This document shows, piece after piece, positions 53,320 to 63,441 of a DNA stretch of 64,000 bases (its first letter is position 1; each line of letters opens with the position of its first letter). Source of the stretch: Noviherbaspirillum saxi (GTDB lineage Bacteria; Pseudomonadota; Gammaproteobacteria; Burkholderiales; Burkholderiaceae_D). The stretch spans positions 2,728,001-2,792,000 of the forward strand of contig NZ_QYUO01000001.1 in the NCBI RefSeq assembly GCF_003591035.1. The letters run 5' to 3'. The position numbers were made by a program, and so were the translations under genes. The notes beneath the pieces were generated by a model. It saw nothing but the letters and a program-made list of their open reading frames with translations, was not told where the DNA came from and did not search any database.

Positions 53320-54280
53320 CGGGCGTACCGTGTTCGCGGCGGACCAGATAGGTGGGCCGCTGCTTGGTTTCGAGATAGATGCGTCCGATGTATTCGCCGA
53401 GCAGGCCTACGCTGATCAGCTGCAAACTGCCGAAGAACAGGATGGCGACCAGCAGCGATGCATAGCCGGGCAAGTCTATGCCATGGATCAGCGTGCGCGT
53501 GATGATGAAAAGCGCATAGGCCACCGTGAGCAAAGCGCCGATGCCGCCGACATAAGTCCAGATGCGCAGTGGCGCGGTACTGAAACTGGTGATGCCTTCA
53601 AGTGCGAAATTCCATAATTTCCAGCCCGAGAACTTGGTCTCGCCGGCCATGCGCGGTTTGCGGACGTAATCGACCACGACGGTCTTGTAACCTATCCAGG
53701 CGAACAAGCCTTTCATGAAGCGCTGACGTTCGGGCAGGCTCTTGAGCGCATCGACGGCGACGCGATCCATCAATCTGAAATCGCCGACGTTGTGCGGAAT
53801 CTTTACGCTGGAAAGTCGGTTATGAAAACTGTAAAACATTTCCGCCGTCTTGCGCTTGAGGAAGGAATCGGTGCCACGGTCGGCGCGCCGGGCCAGCACC
53901 ACTTCCGCGCCCTTGCGCCATTCGTCGATCAGTACCGGAATCAGTTCAGGCGGGTCCTGCAAATCGGAATCGATGGGAATCACCGCATTGCCGCGGGCGA
54001 AATCGATACCCGCAGTCAGTGCCGCTTCCTTGCCGAAATTGCGGGTCAGTTCAACCACGCGAAAACGCGGATCCCGTGTTGACAATGCGACCAGTTGCGA
54101 CAGCGTACTGTCCTTGCTTCCATCGTCGACACAGACGATTTCAAACCGGACATCGGCGATGCCCTCCATCACGGCGAGAATCGCCTCCCGAAAATATTCG
54201 ATGCCTTCCGCCTCGTTGTAAAACGGCGCCACGATGGAGATCAGCGGCGTGGTCGTTGGCTCGGTTGCGGTTGTGGTCAT
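53309..54280 (-). CDS. GtrB/DPM1-like family 2 glycosyltransferase
   Basis: The protein is 323 aa. The GT-A domain (SIVAPFYNEAEGIEYFREAI, VCVDDGSKDST, IPIDSDLQDPPELIPVLIDEW with its DxD) is followed by two C-terminal helices (about 240-300). FKRKTAEMFY-type and YLETKQRPTYLVR segments match GtrB. Family members make polyprenyl-phosphate-glucose or a similar lipid-linked sugar, the donor for the GtrA/GT-C pair downstream. It heads the four-gene overlapping unit. Confidence 0.93.
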   Translation of the reverse strand: MTTTATEPTTTPLISIVAPFYNEAEGIEYFREAILAVMEGIADVRFEIVCVDDGSKDSTLSQLVALSTRDPRFRVVELTRNFGKEAALTAGIDFARGNAVIPIDSDLQDPPELIPVLIDEWRKGAEVVLARRADRGTDSFLKRKTAEMFYSFHNRLSSVKIPHNVGDFRLMDRVAVDALKSLPERQRFMKGLFAWIGYKTVVVDYVRKPRMAGETKFSGWKLWNFALEGITSFSTAPLRIWTYVGGIGALLTVAYALFIITRTLIHGIDLPGYASLLVAILFFGSLQLISVGLLGEYIGRIYLETKQRPTYLVRREHGTPDES

Positions 54281-54423
54281 GATGGAAAGGACTAGTCTGT
54301 CAAGCAGCGGTGGCGCGTCATCTTACCCGATTATGGACGGAGATTCGGCCGTGACCATGGATTGGCCGGCAAACGGGATGATATGCCGGCACCGGCTTCC
54401 ACCATGCTGCCAATAGCACAATA

Positions 54424-55416
54424 TCAGGCCGAATAGGAGGCCGGCTGGGGCGATGCCCGCTTCACCCTCAAGCGCCGCCGCAATCGCAATACCGGTCGCT
54501 CGACCAGTCCTTGCGTCAGCGCCGCGATCAACAGGCTGGCCAGCAGGTACAAGGACATGCCCACCATCCCTGAGGGTTGGCCGATGCCTGTCCATTGCAC
54601 CAGGAAATGATTCAGAAACACGCCATACGACAAATCGCCAAGCCGGTCATCCAGCCAGTGCTGCGGCAGCCGGCCGAGCAGATACAGCGCCGGCAATCCG
54701 ATCGCCATGCCGAGCAGGGTTTCGCGGTTGTAAAGGAGCGGCAATCGTTCATAAGTACCCAGGATGAACCATGCAAGTGCCGCTATCGCGATGCCGCCGA
54801 TCACGATAGATACGGCGCGTCCGCCGCCACGCACTTCATACAGCGCAGATCCTATTAAAAAGAAAACCAGTACGCCAGGCAGCAGACGGTAACCAAAGGT
54901 ATCGGTATTGAGCATGCCCCATGCCGCCATGCCGAATACGACAAGGCCGACGGCGAAAGTGAGCAATCGCAGCCGCCATAACAGCAAGAAGGGAATCAGC
55001 AGATAAAACTGGATTTCCGCACCGAGCGACCATGCCGGCGGCACCAGCGTGAACTGGTCGCTGCCGTTGAACATGAAATAATTCAACGGAACGACCACCA
55101 GGTTATTGAAGAGATCGTGCCAGTTGGGTGCGTGCTGCAGGAAATCGGTACGACCTCCGCTCAAGGCGAACCATGACAAGGTCAGCGCAGCAATCACCAG
55201 ATACTGCGGAAACAGCCTCAGTGCGCGATCGAGATAAAAGGCCGGCACCCGCGGCAGGCTGGCGTAATGCGAACGCAGCAGCCCGGTCATGACATATCCC
55301 GAAATCAGGTAGAAACACACGACCGCCACGACGCCGGGGTTGAGCCCGGAGATGGCAACGCCGGCATGGCTGAGCGCAACCAACAATGCCAGCAAGAGAC
55401 GAAAGGTGCCAAGCAT
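54424..55416 (-). CDS. Acyltransferase family 3 (OafA/YrhL-like) membrane protein
   Basis: The protein is 330 aa with about ten helices. It has the early LVALSHAGVAISG (catalytic His equivalent), FYLISGYVMTGLL, FYLDRALRLFPQYLVI (R-x-x-R) and LSYGVFLNHFLVQW features of acyltransferase 3. These enzymes move acetyl or other acyl groups to exported sugars. It lies in the glycan gene region on the same strand as the GT2-GtrA unit, separated by 143 bp. Confidence 0.9.
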   Translation of the reverse strand: MLGTFRLLLALLVALSHAGVAISGLNPGVVAVVCFYLISGYVMTGLLRSHYASLPRVPAFYLDRALRLFPQYLVIAALTLSWFALSGGRTDFLQHAPNWHDLFNNLVVVPLNYFMFNGSDQFTLVPPAWSLGAEIQFYLLIPFLLLWRLRLLTFAVGLVVFGMAAWGMLNTDTFGYRLLPGVLVFFLIGSALYEVRGGGRAVSIVIGGIAIAALAWFILGTYERLPLLYNRETLLGMAIGLPALYLLGRLPQHWLDDRLGDLSYGVFLNHFLVQWTGIGQPSGMVGMSLYLLASLLIAALTQGLVERPVLRLRRRLRVKRASPQPASYSA

Positions 55417-55440
55417 CGGAACGTATCGGTATCAAGCAGC

Positions 55441-56826
55441 TCAGGCGGCCGGCGTTGTCGACGGCAATGCTGCCGGTTGCGCGGGCTCGGGCAACGCGGC
55501 GGTTTGCATCGATTCTGCGGTTTCTGCCCTTGCTGCCGGCAATGCATGGTTTTTCCAGCCGAGTATTGCAAAATCCTGCGGGCCATAGAACAGATGGTTG
55601 AGGCGGCGCGCCAGATCGGTATCTTCGTGAATGCGCTGATCTTCGGCAAACGGATGCAGGCGCAGGATTTCGGCATGAGCGAAGCCGCGCTGGCGCGCGA
55701 GGAATTCGATCACGGTCGGCACCAGCGGATGCTGGTGAGTCGGGTCGTAATAAAAATTGCAAGAACCGACGATGACGTTTTCCGGGTTGGGCGTTTCAAA
55801 AATGATCAGGCCGTCCGGCCTCAATGCGCGCAATGCCGCATCGAACAACGCGACCATCGTGCCGAACGGCAGATGTTCAATGATATGGAAGCCCGTCACG
55901 GCGGCAAGGCTGCCTTCCCGCTGGCGTCGCAGCCAGGCGATCGCGTCGTCGCATTCGGCTTGCAAACCCATGTCCTGGCATACCTTGACCATCGCATGGT
56001 TGAGATCGACTCCGGTGGCGGCGATGCCTTGCTGCCTCAGCAGGTCCAGCCATTCGCCACGGCCGCAACCGATATCGACGACACGCGCATCCGCTTGGCC
56101 GGCAAATGCGGTGACATAAGGCAGGTAGACGCGCAAACGGTTCTGGATATCGTCATGCGTGCCGCGGAATTTGTCTTCGAAGGCAACGTAAAAGCTTTCC
56201 ATGTCGAAGGCGGAGGCTTCATTGGCGGCGCTGTCGACTTGCGGCGAGGCTACCGCCGGTGGAGAAGCCTGAGCGGCGTTCTGCATCGCAAACTGTTCGA
56301 ACAGGCGCACTTCGCGGATCAATGCAGCGATACGGTTTTCAAGTTCCGCATTCCCCGAGCGTATCGTTGGCAGGACGGTAGGAATAATAGTCGACGGAAA
56401 GGCCGCGACAGTTGCTTCAACCTGCGCCAGGCGCATGTCAAGTTGCTGCAAGCGCTGGCCGACTTGCGCGTCAAGTGCGTGCAATTGACCTTCGAGCGCT
56501 CGCTGCTGGCTTTCCAGCATGCCGATCTGGTTGCGTGCATCCTGAAGCTGGTGCTCGGCGCTGAGGATCTGGCTGTCGAATATGACGAAGCGGTTTTCAA
56601 TGCCGAGTGCGTCATAGCGGTCAATGCGCTTGGTGAAATGCTGGAGATGCGCTTCTTGCACGACACTCAAATGTTTGAGTTCTTCTGCGGTCCGGGCATG
56701 GATGGCGCGAATATGCACAATGGACGATACCCAGTTGAGCACTGGCCCGACCACCGGCAAGCGCCGGAGGCGCTGTCGAAGAGTCTGGGAAGCTTGCTGA
56801 AAATCGGATTGCTGAGGAGACGGCAT
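55441..56826 (-). CDS. Coiled-coil protein with C-terminal SAM-dependent methyltransferase domain
   Basis: From ATG 56826 the protein is 461 aa; ATG 56895 or TTG 56907 would add up to 27 Ala/Pro-rich residues, and no start has a clear RBS. Residues about 55-190 are heptad-rich (LESQQRALEGQLHALDAQVGQRLQQLDMRLAQVEATVAAF), a likely coiled coil. The methyltransferase (about 220-400) has VVDIGCGRGEWLDLL and AVTGFHIIEHLPF, then FETPNPENVIVGSCNFYYDPTHQHPL. The fold order recalls polysaccharide chain-terminating methyltransferases of the WbdD type, which couple methylation to a coiled-coil ruler. A chain-length role is therefore possible but unproven. Confidence 0.8.
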   Translation of the reverse strand: MPSPQQSDFQQASQTLRQRLRRLPVVGPVLNWVSSIVHIRAIHARTAEELKHLSVVQEAHLQHFTKRIDRYDALGIENRFVIFDSQILSAEHQLQDARNQIGMLESQQRALEGQLHALDAQVGQRLQQLDMRLAQVEATVAAFPSTIIPTVLPTIRSGNAELENRIAALIREVRLFEQFAMQNAAQASPPAVASPQVDSAANEASAFDMESFYVAFEDKFRGTHDDIQNRLRVYLPYVTAFAGQADARVVDIGCGRGEWLDLLRQQGIAATGVDLNHAMVKVCQDMGLQAECDDAIAWLRRQREGSLAAVTGFHIIEHLPFGTMVALFDAALRALRPDGLIIFETPNPENVIVGSCNFYYDPTHQHPLVPTVIEFLARQRGFAHAEILRLHPFAEDQRIHEDTDLARRLNHLFYGPQDFAILGWKNHALPAARAETAESMQTAALPEPAQPAALPSTTPAA

Positions 56827-57016
56827 GGCTATGAAAAGAGGCGAGGCAAGGAGGTGATGCGCGAGCGGTCCGGCAACAGGTCCGGCTGGCGCCATCAAAG
56901 GCTGCAAGTATAAAGGAAGTCGTCAGCCATGCTCTTCAAGTAAAGCAAGTACTTGCCATACAGACATGTCCGCGCGTACATCGCCGGGCTTGTATGCCCG
57001 GCAATACAGGTACCCA

Positions 57017-57718
57017 TTACGCGGGCAAATCAAAGACAAGTACCTCGGCCGCACAGCCTTTCTCCAAAGTAATGTGCGTTTCATCGACCGCTTTGAGCGC
57101 ATCGCCTGCACGCAGCACCGTGCCATTGACAGTCAGTTCACCGCGCGCCACGTGAATATAGGTGCGGCGGCCTGCGGCAAGCTTCAGCACCGCACTTTCA
57201 TTGCCGTCGAACAGGCCGGCATAGACACTGGCATCCTGATGGATCGTAACCGAACCGTCGCGCGCATCCGAGCTGGCGATCAGGCAAAGCTGGCCGCGCT
57301 TGGCCGATTCGTCAAAGCGTTTTTCCTCGTAGCCGGGTGCGATGCCGAACTGGTTGGGCTCGATCCAGATTTGCAGGAAATGGGTGCGCCGGTCCTTCGC
57401 ATGATTGAATTCCGAATGCATGATGCCGCGGCCGGCGCTCATGCGCTGCACATCGCCGGGGCGGATGACGCTTCCGTTTCCCATGTTGTCTTTATGCGCC
57501 AGTTCGCCATCGAGCACATAACTGATGATTTCCATATCGCGATGCCCGTGCGCGCCGAAACCGGCGCCGCCATCGACCCGGTCTTCGTTGATGACGCGCA
57601 GCGGCCCAAATCCCATATGCCTGGGATCGTAGTAATCGGCAAACGAAAAGCTGTGATACGAATCCAGCCATCCATGGTTTGCGTGACCCCGCTCTTCGCT
57701 TCGGCGCAGTTCGATCAT
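57017..57718 (-). CDS. Pirin family protein (YhhW-like quercetinase fold)
   Basis: The protein is 233 aa, a bicupin. The metal-site His cluster is in [28 protein letters not shown], followed by [21 protein letters not shown] (His and Glu ligands). The N-terminal [37 protein letters not shown] is the usual pirin start. Bacterial YhhW has quercetin 2,3-dioxygenase activity in vitro; the cellular substrate is unknown. It is divergent from gluQ. Confidence 0.92.
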   Translation of the reverse strand: MIELRRSEERGHANHGWLDSYHSFSFADYYDPRHMGFGPLRVINEDRVDGGAGFGAHGHRDMEIISYVLDGELAHKDNMGNGSVIRPGDVQRMSAGRGIMHSEFNHAKDRRTHFLQIWIEPNQFGIAPGYEEKRFDESAKRGQLCLIASSDARDGSVTIHQDASVYAGLFDGNESAVLKLAAGRRTYIHVARGELTVNGTVLRAGDALKAVDETHITLEKGCAAEVLVFDLPA

Positions 57719-57921
57719 GTTGCGTCCTTTCTGGAATGAATGCCGGTAGTGGGCAATATGCGACCAGGTTTACCTTTTACGTAACAGGCTGCCGGTGGCT
57801 TCCTGATCATTCCCAGATGGGGCCGATCCGGAGGTTTACAATGTCGGGGACCGGCCAGTCGGCTGCCTGCCGGTTTTTCTGTTACCGATATCTTGTTCTT
57901 GTCCACACCATCTTGCATTGC

Positions 57922-58803
57922 ATGACTAACACGTCACCCAGCACCCGACCTGCCTATGTCGGCCGATTCGCACCCTCGCCCACCGGCCCCCTGCACCAGG
58001 GTTCGCTGGTTGCGGCAATGGCAAGCTTTCTGGATGCGCGTGCGCATCATGGCAGCTGGCTGGTGCGTATCGAGGATGTCGACGAAGCGCGGACGGTCGC
58101 CGGCGCGGCGGAAGCGATATTGCAATGCCTGCGGGTGTTCGGCATGCAATGGGATGGCGAGGTGGTTTGGCAAAGCAGGCGCACACCCCTGTACGAGACC
58201 GCATTCATGCGACTGGGGAGCCATGCCTATCCCTGCGGCTGCACGCGCAAGGAAATCGCCGATTCGCAGCGAGGCATAGCCTGCGACGGCGCAGCGGTCT
58301 ATCCCGGCACCTGCCGCGCCGGCCTGGCGCCGGGCAAGACAGCACGCGCCTGGCGACTGAGGGTGCCGGACGAGGCAGTGATTCTGTTCGAGGACAGGAG
58401 GCTGGGGCTGATATCGCAACAGCTTGATACCGAAGTCGGCGACTTCGTACTGAAGCGCGCGGACGGCTTTTGGGCTTATCAACTGGCCGTGGTGATCGAC
58501 GATGCGGATCAAGAGATAACCGATGTCGTACGCGGCGCCGATCTGCTTGATTCGACGCCGCGGCAGATCCTGCTGCAACGTTTGTTGGGCCTGCCTACGC
58601 CACGCTATCTGCACGTGCCGGTGGTTGCCAATGCGGCAGGGAAAAAGTTATCGAAGCAAACCGGCGCGCAGGCTCTAGACTTGCTCAAGCCACTCGACGG
58701 CTTGCGGAAGGCGGCGCATTTCCTGCAACTGGAAATCGATGCGCCTTCTTCGGTGGAGAATTTCTGGCAGCGGGCGATTGCTGCCTGGGCCGCGCGCTAC
58801 TGA
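57922..58803 (+). CDS. gluQ: Glutamyl-Q tRNA(Asp) synthetase
   Basis: This truncated glutamyl-tRNA synthetase homologue attaches glutamate to queuosine at position 34 of tRNA(Asp). The protein is 293 aa from ATG 57922; the frame is open upstream to 57679 but there overlaps pirin. Motifs: [15 protein letters not shown] (HIGH-type), [11 protein letters not shown], the zinc-site [10 protein letters not shown] with a later YPGTCR, and KKLSKQTGA (KMSKS-type). The anticodon-binding domain of GltX is absent, as expected. It is also named gluQRS or yadB. Confidence 0.95.
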   Translation: MTNTSPSTRPAYVGRFAPSPTGPLHQGSLVAAMASFLDARAHHGSWLVRIEDVDEARTVAGAAEAILQCLRVFGMQWDGEVVWQSRRTPLYETAFMRLGSHAYPCGCTRKEIADSQRGIACDGAAVYPGTCRAGLAPGKTARAWRLRVPDEAVILFEDRRLGLISQQLDTEVGDFVLKRADGFWAYQLAVVIDDADQEITDVVRGADLLDSTPRQILLQRLLGLPTPRYLHVPVVANAAGKKLSKQTGAQALDLLKPLDGLRKAAHFLQLEIDAPSSVENFWQRAIAAWAARY

Positions 58804-58855
58804 ATAGGGCAGCCGGTTCTCACCGGACATGCCGAATTACCGAAGTGCCGAGATA

Positions 58856-60298
<1,443 letters not shown>

Positions 60299-60603
60299 AG
60301 TCGGTCTGAATGGGCTTGAATAACAGCCTCTGGTTAAGCGCCGCCGGCCCTGCAAGGGTCTGGCTTTGCCTGAATGAACAACCTTTCATTATACGCCTGC
60401 ATGTTATACACCGTTGATTTGTCAGCTTGATGACGTAGCATCCAAAAAGTACGGTCGAACATACATACGCAAAAACAAGCGCATATGGGAAGGGGGAATA
60501 GTGTTTTCTGACAGTTAGGCTCCTCAAAAATTGCGTCCCTTTGCATTCTGAAGAGAAAATCTTTCGCAATCTGTCCAAATCTGGAATAAACATTGAAATA
60601 ATT

Positions 60604-60626
60604 CTATAAATGGACTAATTTTATAG
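60604..60626. promoter_or_regulatory. Inverted repeat upstream of the Xre-RES pair (possible antitoxin operator)
   Basis: CTATAAA (60604-60610) pairs with TTTATAG (60620-60626) across a 9-nt spacer, in an AT-rich stretch starting 38 bp before the antitoxin ATG. The rest of the 365-bp gap 60299-60663 contains no gene that I can support and should also hold the rhlE promoter. Confidence 0.45.
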
Positions 60627-60663
60627 GCAGAATATGAGTTATAGACCGAGGTAGAGATCGTTT

Positions 60664-61068
60664 ATGGGCGTACATGCCGAAGCACCAATTGCCAAATCGG
60701 CATCGGAAGCAATGTCCGCTGCCGGCCTTCGCGCGTTTGCCAATATCGCGCAACTCTGGCAACTGGATATGGATGCGCAACTGACCTTGCTGGGCTCTCC
60801 GCCGCGCTCGACTTACTATAAATGGAAAAAAGATCCGAAATCCGCCCACCTTGGCCGCGATACGCTGGAGCGCATTTCTTACATTCTTGGCATTTACAAA
60901 GCGCTGCAAATTCTGCTGCCTGAAGCCGTAGCGGCCGATAACTGGATCCATAAACCCAACGCCGCGCCGCTGTTTGGCGGCAGGAGCGCGCTGGATCGCA
61001 TGCTGTCCGGCAATGTCTCGGACCTCTATGTAGTTCGTCAATATCTTGATGCAATGCGTGGCGGTTGA
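60664..61068 (+). CDS. Xre/MbcA/ParS-type antitoxin
   Basis: The protein is 134 aa. The N-terminal helical DNA-binding part (GLRAFANIAQLWQLDMDAQLTLLGSPPRSTYYKWKKDP) is followed by DTLERISYILGIYKALQILLP. The C-terminal toxin-binding domain (DUF2384) is PNAAPLFGGRSALDRMLSGNVSDLYVVRQYLDAMRGG. The last region occupies the RES active site in characterised pairs. It is followed almost without gap by the toxin gene and is preceded by a candidate operator. Confidence 0.93.
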   Translation: MGVHAEAPIAKSASEAMSAAGLRAFANIAQLWQLDMDAQLTLLGSPPRSTYYKWKKDPKSAHLGRDTLERISYILGIYKALQILLPEAVAADNWIHKPNAAPLFGGRSALDRMLSGNVSDLYVVRQYLDAMRGG

Positions 61069-61070
61069 GC

Positions 61071-61742
61071 GTGACCTATCCCGTCACCAATATCGAATGG
61101 CATCCAGCCTTTCGGATCATCCCTACCCGTTTCCCCACTATCAACCTGTTCGACCGTGTCGCCTCGCCGAAAGACTTCGACGCACTGTACGCGCTCGAAG
61201 CCATGACCAACGACCGACTGCGCGATGAACTCGGTGAGATCCAATTGGTGCCGCGCGACGAACGCTTGTATGGACCGGGCTGCGGCCCGATCATGGCGGC
61301 GTTCACCCACCTGAATCCGGCCGGCAGCCGCTTCAGTGATGGCAGCTACGGCGTGTTCTACGCAGCGCGTGAAAAGCAAACCGCCATTGCGGAAACGACT
61401 TACCACCAGGGCCGATTTCTTGCCTCCACTTCGGAAGCCCCGATCCAGTTGCAGATGCGGGTCTACCATGTTGAAGTGTCCGGCGCGATGCATGACCTTC
61501 GCACGGTCGGCCTCGACGACCCGATCTACAGTCTCGATGTTTATGCTGCGTCACAGGCGCTCGGCAAGCGCTTGCGCAGCGAAGGCGCGGACGGCATCAG
61601 TTACCGCAGCGTGCGTTTCGAACGTGGTGAATGCATCGCAGCCTTTCGCACCCGGGTACTGGCCAATTGCCGGCATGGCAGCCAGATGCTGTATCAATGG
61701 GACGGAGAAAAATTTTCCGGCGTATTCGAGAAAGTGATGTGA
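61071..61742 (+). CDS. RES-domain toxin
   Basis: The protein is 223 aa from GTG 61071, 2 nt after the antitoxin stop; TTG 61065, overlapping that stop, is an alternative. The RES pattern is visible: Arg in LVPRDERLYGPG, then GSYGVFYAAREKQTAIAETTYHQ with the catalytic-type Tyr and Glu, and the conserved Ser in DGISYRSVRF. RES toxins such as MbcT and ParT degrade or transfer from NAD+. The Arg, Glu and Ser residues all look intact, so the toxin is probably functional. Confidence 0.92.
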   Translation: MTYPVTNIEWHPAFRIIPTRFPTINLFDRVASPKDFDALYALEAMTNDRLRDELGEIQLVPRDERLYGPGCGPIMAAFTHLNPAGSRFSDGSYGVFYAAREKQTAIAETTYHQGRFLASTSEAPIQLQMRVYHVEVSGAMHDLRTVGLDDPIYSLDVYAASQALGKRLRSEGADGISYRSVRFERGECIAAFRTRVLANCRHGSQMLYQWDGEKFSGVFEKVM

Positions 61743-61774
61743 AGCGAAGGCAGCGAAAAGAAATGCGTGCTGGT

Positions 61775-61962
61775 CTAGAGCAGATTGCATATCAGTGTAT
61801 GGGTTCTGCCGCGTTGCCTGGGGCGATTGCGGCGTTGCCAATGCTCGACAGGGAACGGCCCTTACGCGGGCCGCCCTGCCTCCGCTTGGCGCCTTGCACT
61901 CACCTCCAGGAAACGCAGCAGACCGCTTCGCTACCCTCACACCGATACGCAATCTGCTCTAG
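61775..61962. repeat. MITE-like element, 188 bp
   Basis: CTAGAGCAGATTGC at 61775-61788 is matched by its exact complement at 61949-61962. The arms extend imperfectly to about 30 bp, with TATC-GTGTA-GGGT aligning on both sides. CTAG lies at both ends. There is no coding frame with a recognisable product. It lies 33 bp after the RES toxin stop and is unrelated in sequence to the elements at 59 and 3403. Confidence 0.7.
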
Positions 61963-62033
61963 GAAAGTGGGAATCCATAAGCCGGTGCGACAAGGCAGCT
62001 ACCTGAATCGTCGTAGTCGAATTGCAGGCTCAG

Positions 62034-62172
62034 TATGGATACCCGATTTCTCGGGTATGACGGGGAAGAGCAGGTGGTATGTCTGATTGACCATGGCCCG
62101 CCTGCGGGCCCTGAAGTTATTCCAGTCCTTTTACTCTTCCCCGTCATCCTCGCGCAAAGCGGGGATCCATGG
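62034..62172. repeat. Inverted pair of ATGACGGGGAAGAG-type repeats
   Basis: The left unit at 62034-62070 (TATGGATACCCGA, then CGGGTATGACGGGGAAGAG) is matched on the opposite strand by 62134-62172 (CTCTTCCCCGTCATCC, then GGGGATCCATGGTG). The 63-bp middle contains a GCCCGCCTGCGGGC palindrome. This type of GGATCCCCGC-ATGACGGG repeat is common between genes in proteobacteria. It fills part of the 488-bp gap between the RES toxin and the minus-strand gene at 62231. Confidence 0.6.
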
Positions 62173-62230
62173 TGACGTTGGGTTTCAGCGACGTTCATAT
62201 CGAAGCGTGCAATTAAATAATGCTCGAAGG

Positions 62231-63439
62231 CTATCCCGCCGACTGCGACGTCAGCTTCCTCTGCATCAAAATATCTGCCAGCTCTTTCATCACCCTGCGG
62301 TTACCTTCCTCATTGAAGTGCCAGTCGTTGGGCCCGGAACTAAGCGCCTTGTCGGCATGAATATCGAAGGTAATCAGCTGATTCTTCAACGGCGTTGCCT
62401 TCAGGTGCCGTAACCAGTCCGAGCCGTCATACGCATAGCGCTCGCCATCCGCCGTTTTTATGCAGCGGATTTCTCTGAATGCCGCATCCAGGTCGTGGCG
62501 GTAAGGATGGAACATGAAGAAGGATGCGCGATGCGAACGCGCGACGTTTGCAATTTCTTGCAGCAATCGATGAGTGATCGCGACTGCATAACGATCGCGT
62601 TCCGACATGTTTTTGAGGAAGGGAGAAAAGTGGCTGCGTCCTGCCCCCAGATTTTCGTCAGTGACCAGCGTGTAGCCACGGCTGCCACTCATATAGGCGC
62701 CGATCAATAGTTTTTGATCGAGCTCTGCCGCAGGACAATCTGCGGCGTTCGCATGCAGCGAATGCGGAGACGGAAGCTGTGAAGACCAGCGATCAAGTTC
62801 ACCCTGCTCCAGCGTGAACTTTGCGCCATGCTTGATACGGCCATCTGCCAGCGCAACCAGATTGACCAGCCTCGAATCGAATGCCGCTGGCATTACCGTC
62901 TGTAAATGCTTGCCACCCGCAAGCGTATAGGTGGGCTTGAGCCTGCCGGCTTCGGGTGTGACGCTACGGTCAACGAAAGTGTTTTCCCAATAGTCGTTGA
63001 CGGGTGTCAGCCAATTCAGCACCAGGTCCGCGCGATAGTGGCGAAAGTATTCCTTGAGCCATACCAGCTGCTGGTCTTGCCCCCAACCTGCGCCCGCGAC
63101 GGAAAAGACCTTGATCTTGCGCATGCCTGCGCGCTCGAGTTCCTGGCGCAGCACGACTTCCGGCAACTTGTCGGCAGTCTGGGTACCCGACTCTACCTGA
63201 GAGTCACCGAGCAGCAGCACGACAAAATCGTCGGCGCCGTACTCGACGCGATTACCGCGCAAACCTAGCTGGTTGGTTCCATGATCGTCGGCATTGAATG
63301 GTGCGCGATAAGGACTCTCATCCCAGCGCCAGCCGATCGGCGGCGCAGGTGGATAATCTGCCAGGCGTAGCACGCCTTCCACCGCCAGCAAGGTCAGGAC
63401 CAGACTCAGCAGTGTCAGGAATACATTCTTAAGCTTCAT
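62231..63439 (-). CDS. Membrane-anchored SGNH-hydrolase-like protein
   Basis: The protein is 402 aa from ATG 63439. An N-terminal hydrophobic segment (KNVFLTLLSLVLTLLAVEGVLRL) acts as signal anchor. Block I of the SGNH fold is VLLLGDSQVESGTQ (Ser nucleophile). A block V-like DWHFNEEGNRRVMKEL carries the Asp-x-His pair near the C-terminus. Blocks II and III are less clear (VAGAGWGQDQQLV, LNWLTPVNDYWEN). An esterase or O-acetyl handling role on exported glycan is possible. Its start lies 2 bp after the carbamoyltransferase stop, so the two genes form an operon. Confidence 0.78.
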   Translation of the reverse strand: MKLKNVFLTLLSLVLTLLAVEGVLRLADYPPAPPIGWRWDESPYRAPFNADDHGTNQLGLRGNRVEYGADDFVVLLLGDSQVESGTQTADKLPEVVLRQELERAGMRKIKVFSVAGAGWGQDQQLVWLKEYFRHYRADLVLNWLTPVNDYWENTFVDRSVTPEAGRLKPTYTLAGGKHLQTVMPAAFDSRLVNLVALADGRIKHGAKFTLEQGELDRWSSQLPSPHSLHANAADCPAAELDQKLLIGAYMSGSRGYTLVTDENLGAGRSHFSPFLKNMSERDRYAVAITHRLLQEIANVARSHRASFFMFHPYRHDLDAAFREIRCIKTADGERYAYDGSDWLRHLKATPLKNQLITFDIHADKALSSGPNDWHFNEEGNRRVMKELADILMQRKLTSQSAG

Positions 63440-63441
63440 GC

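Noticed and set aside
55267..56913. 548-aa open frame on the plus strand
   Set aside because: It is antisense to the coiled-coil methyltransferase gene. The minus strand carries the GCGRGEW SAM motif; this frame shows none.
56923..57126. 67-aa minus-strand ORF between pirin and the methyltransferase gene
   Set aside because: Most of it overlaps the pirin 3' end in another frame, and there is no RBS or recognisable domain.
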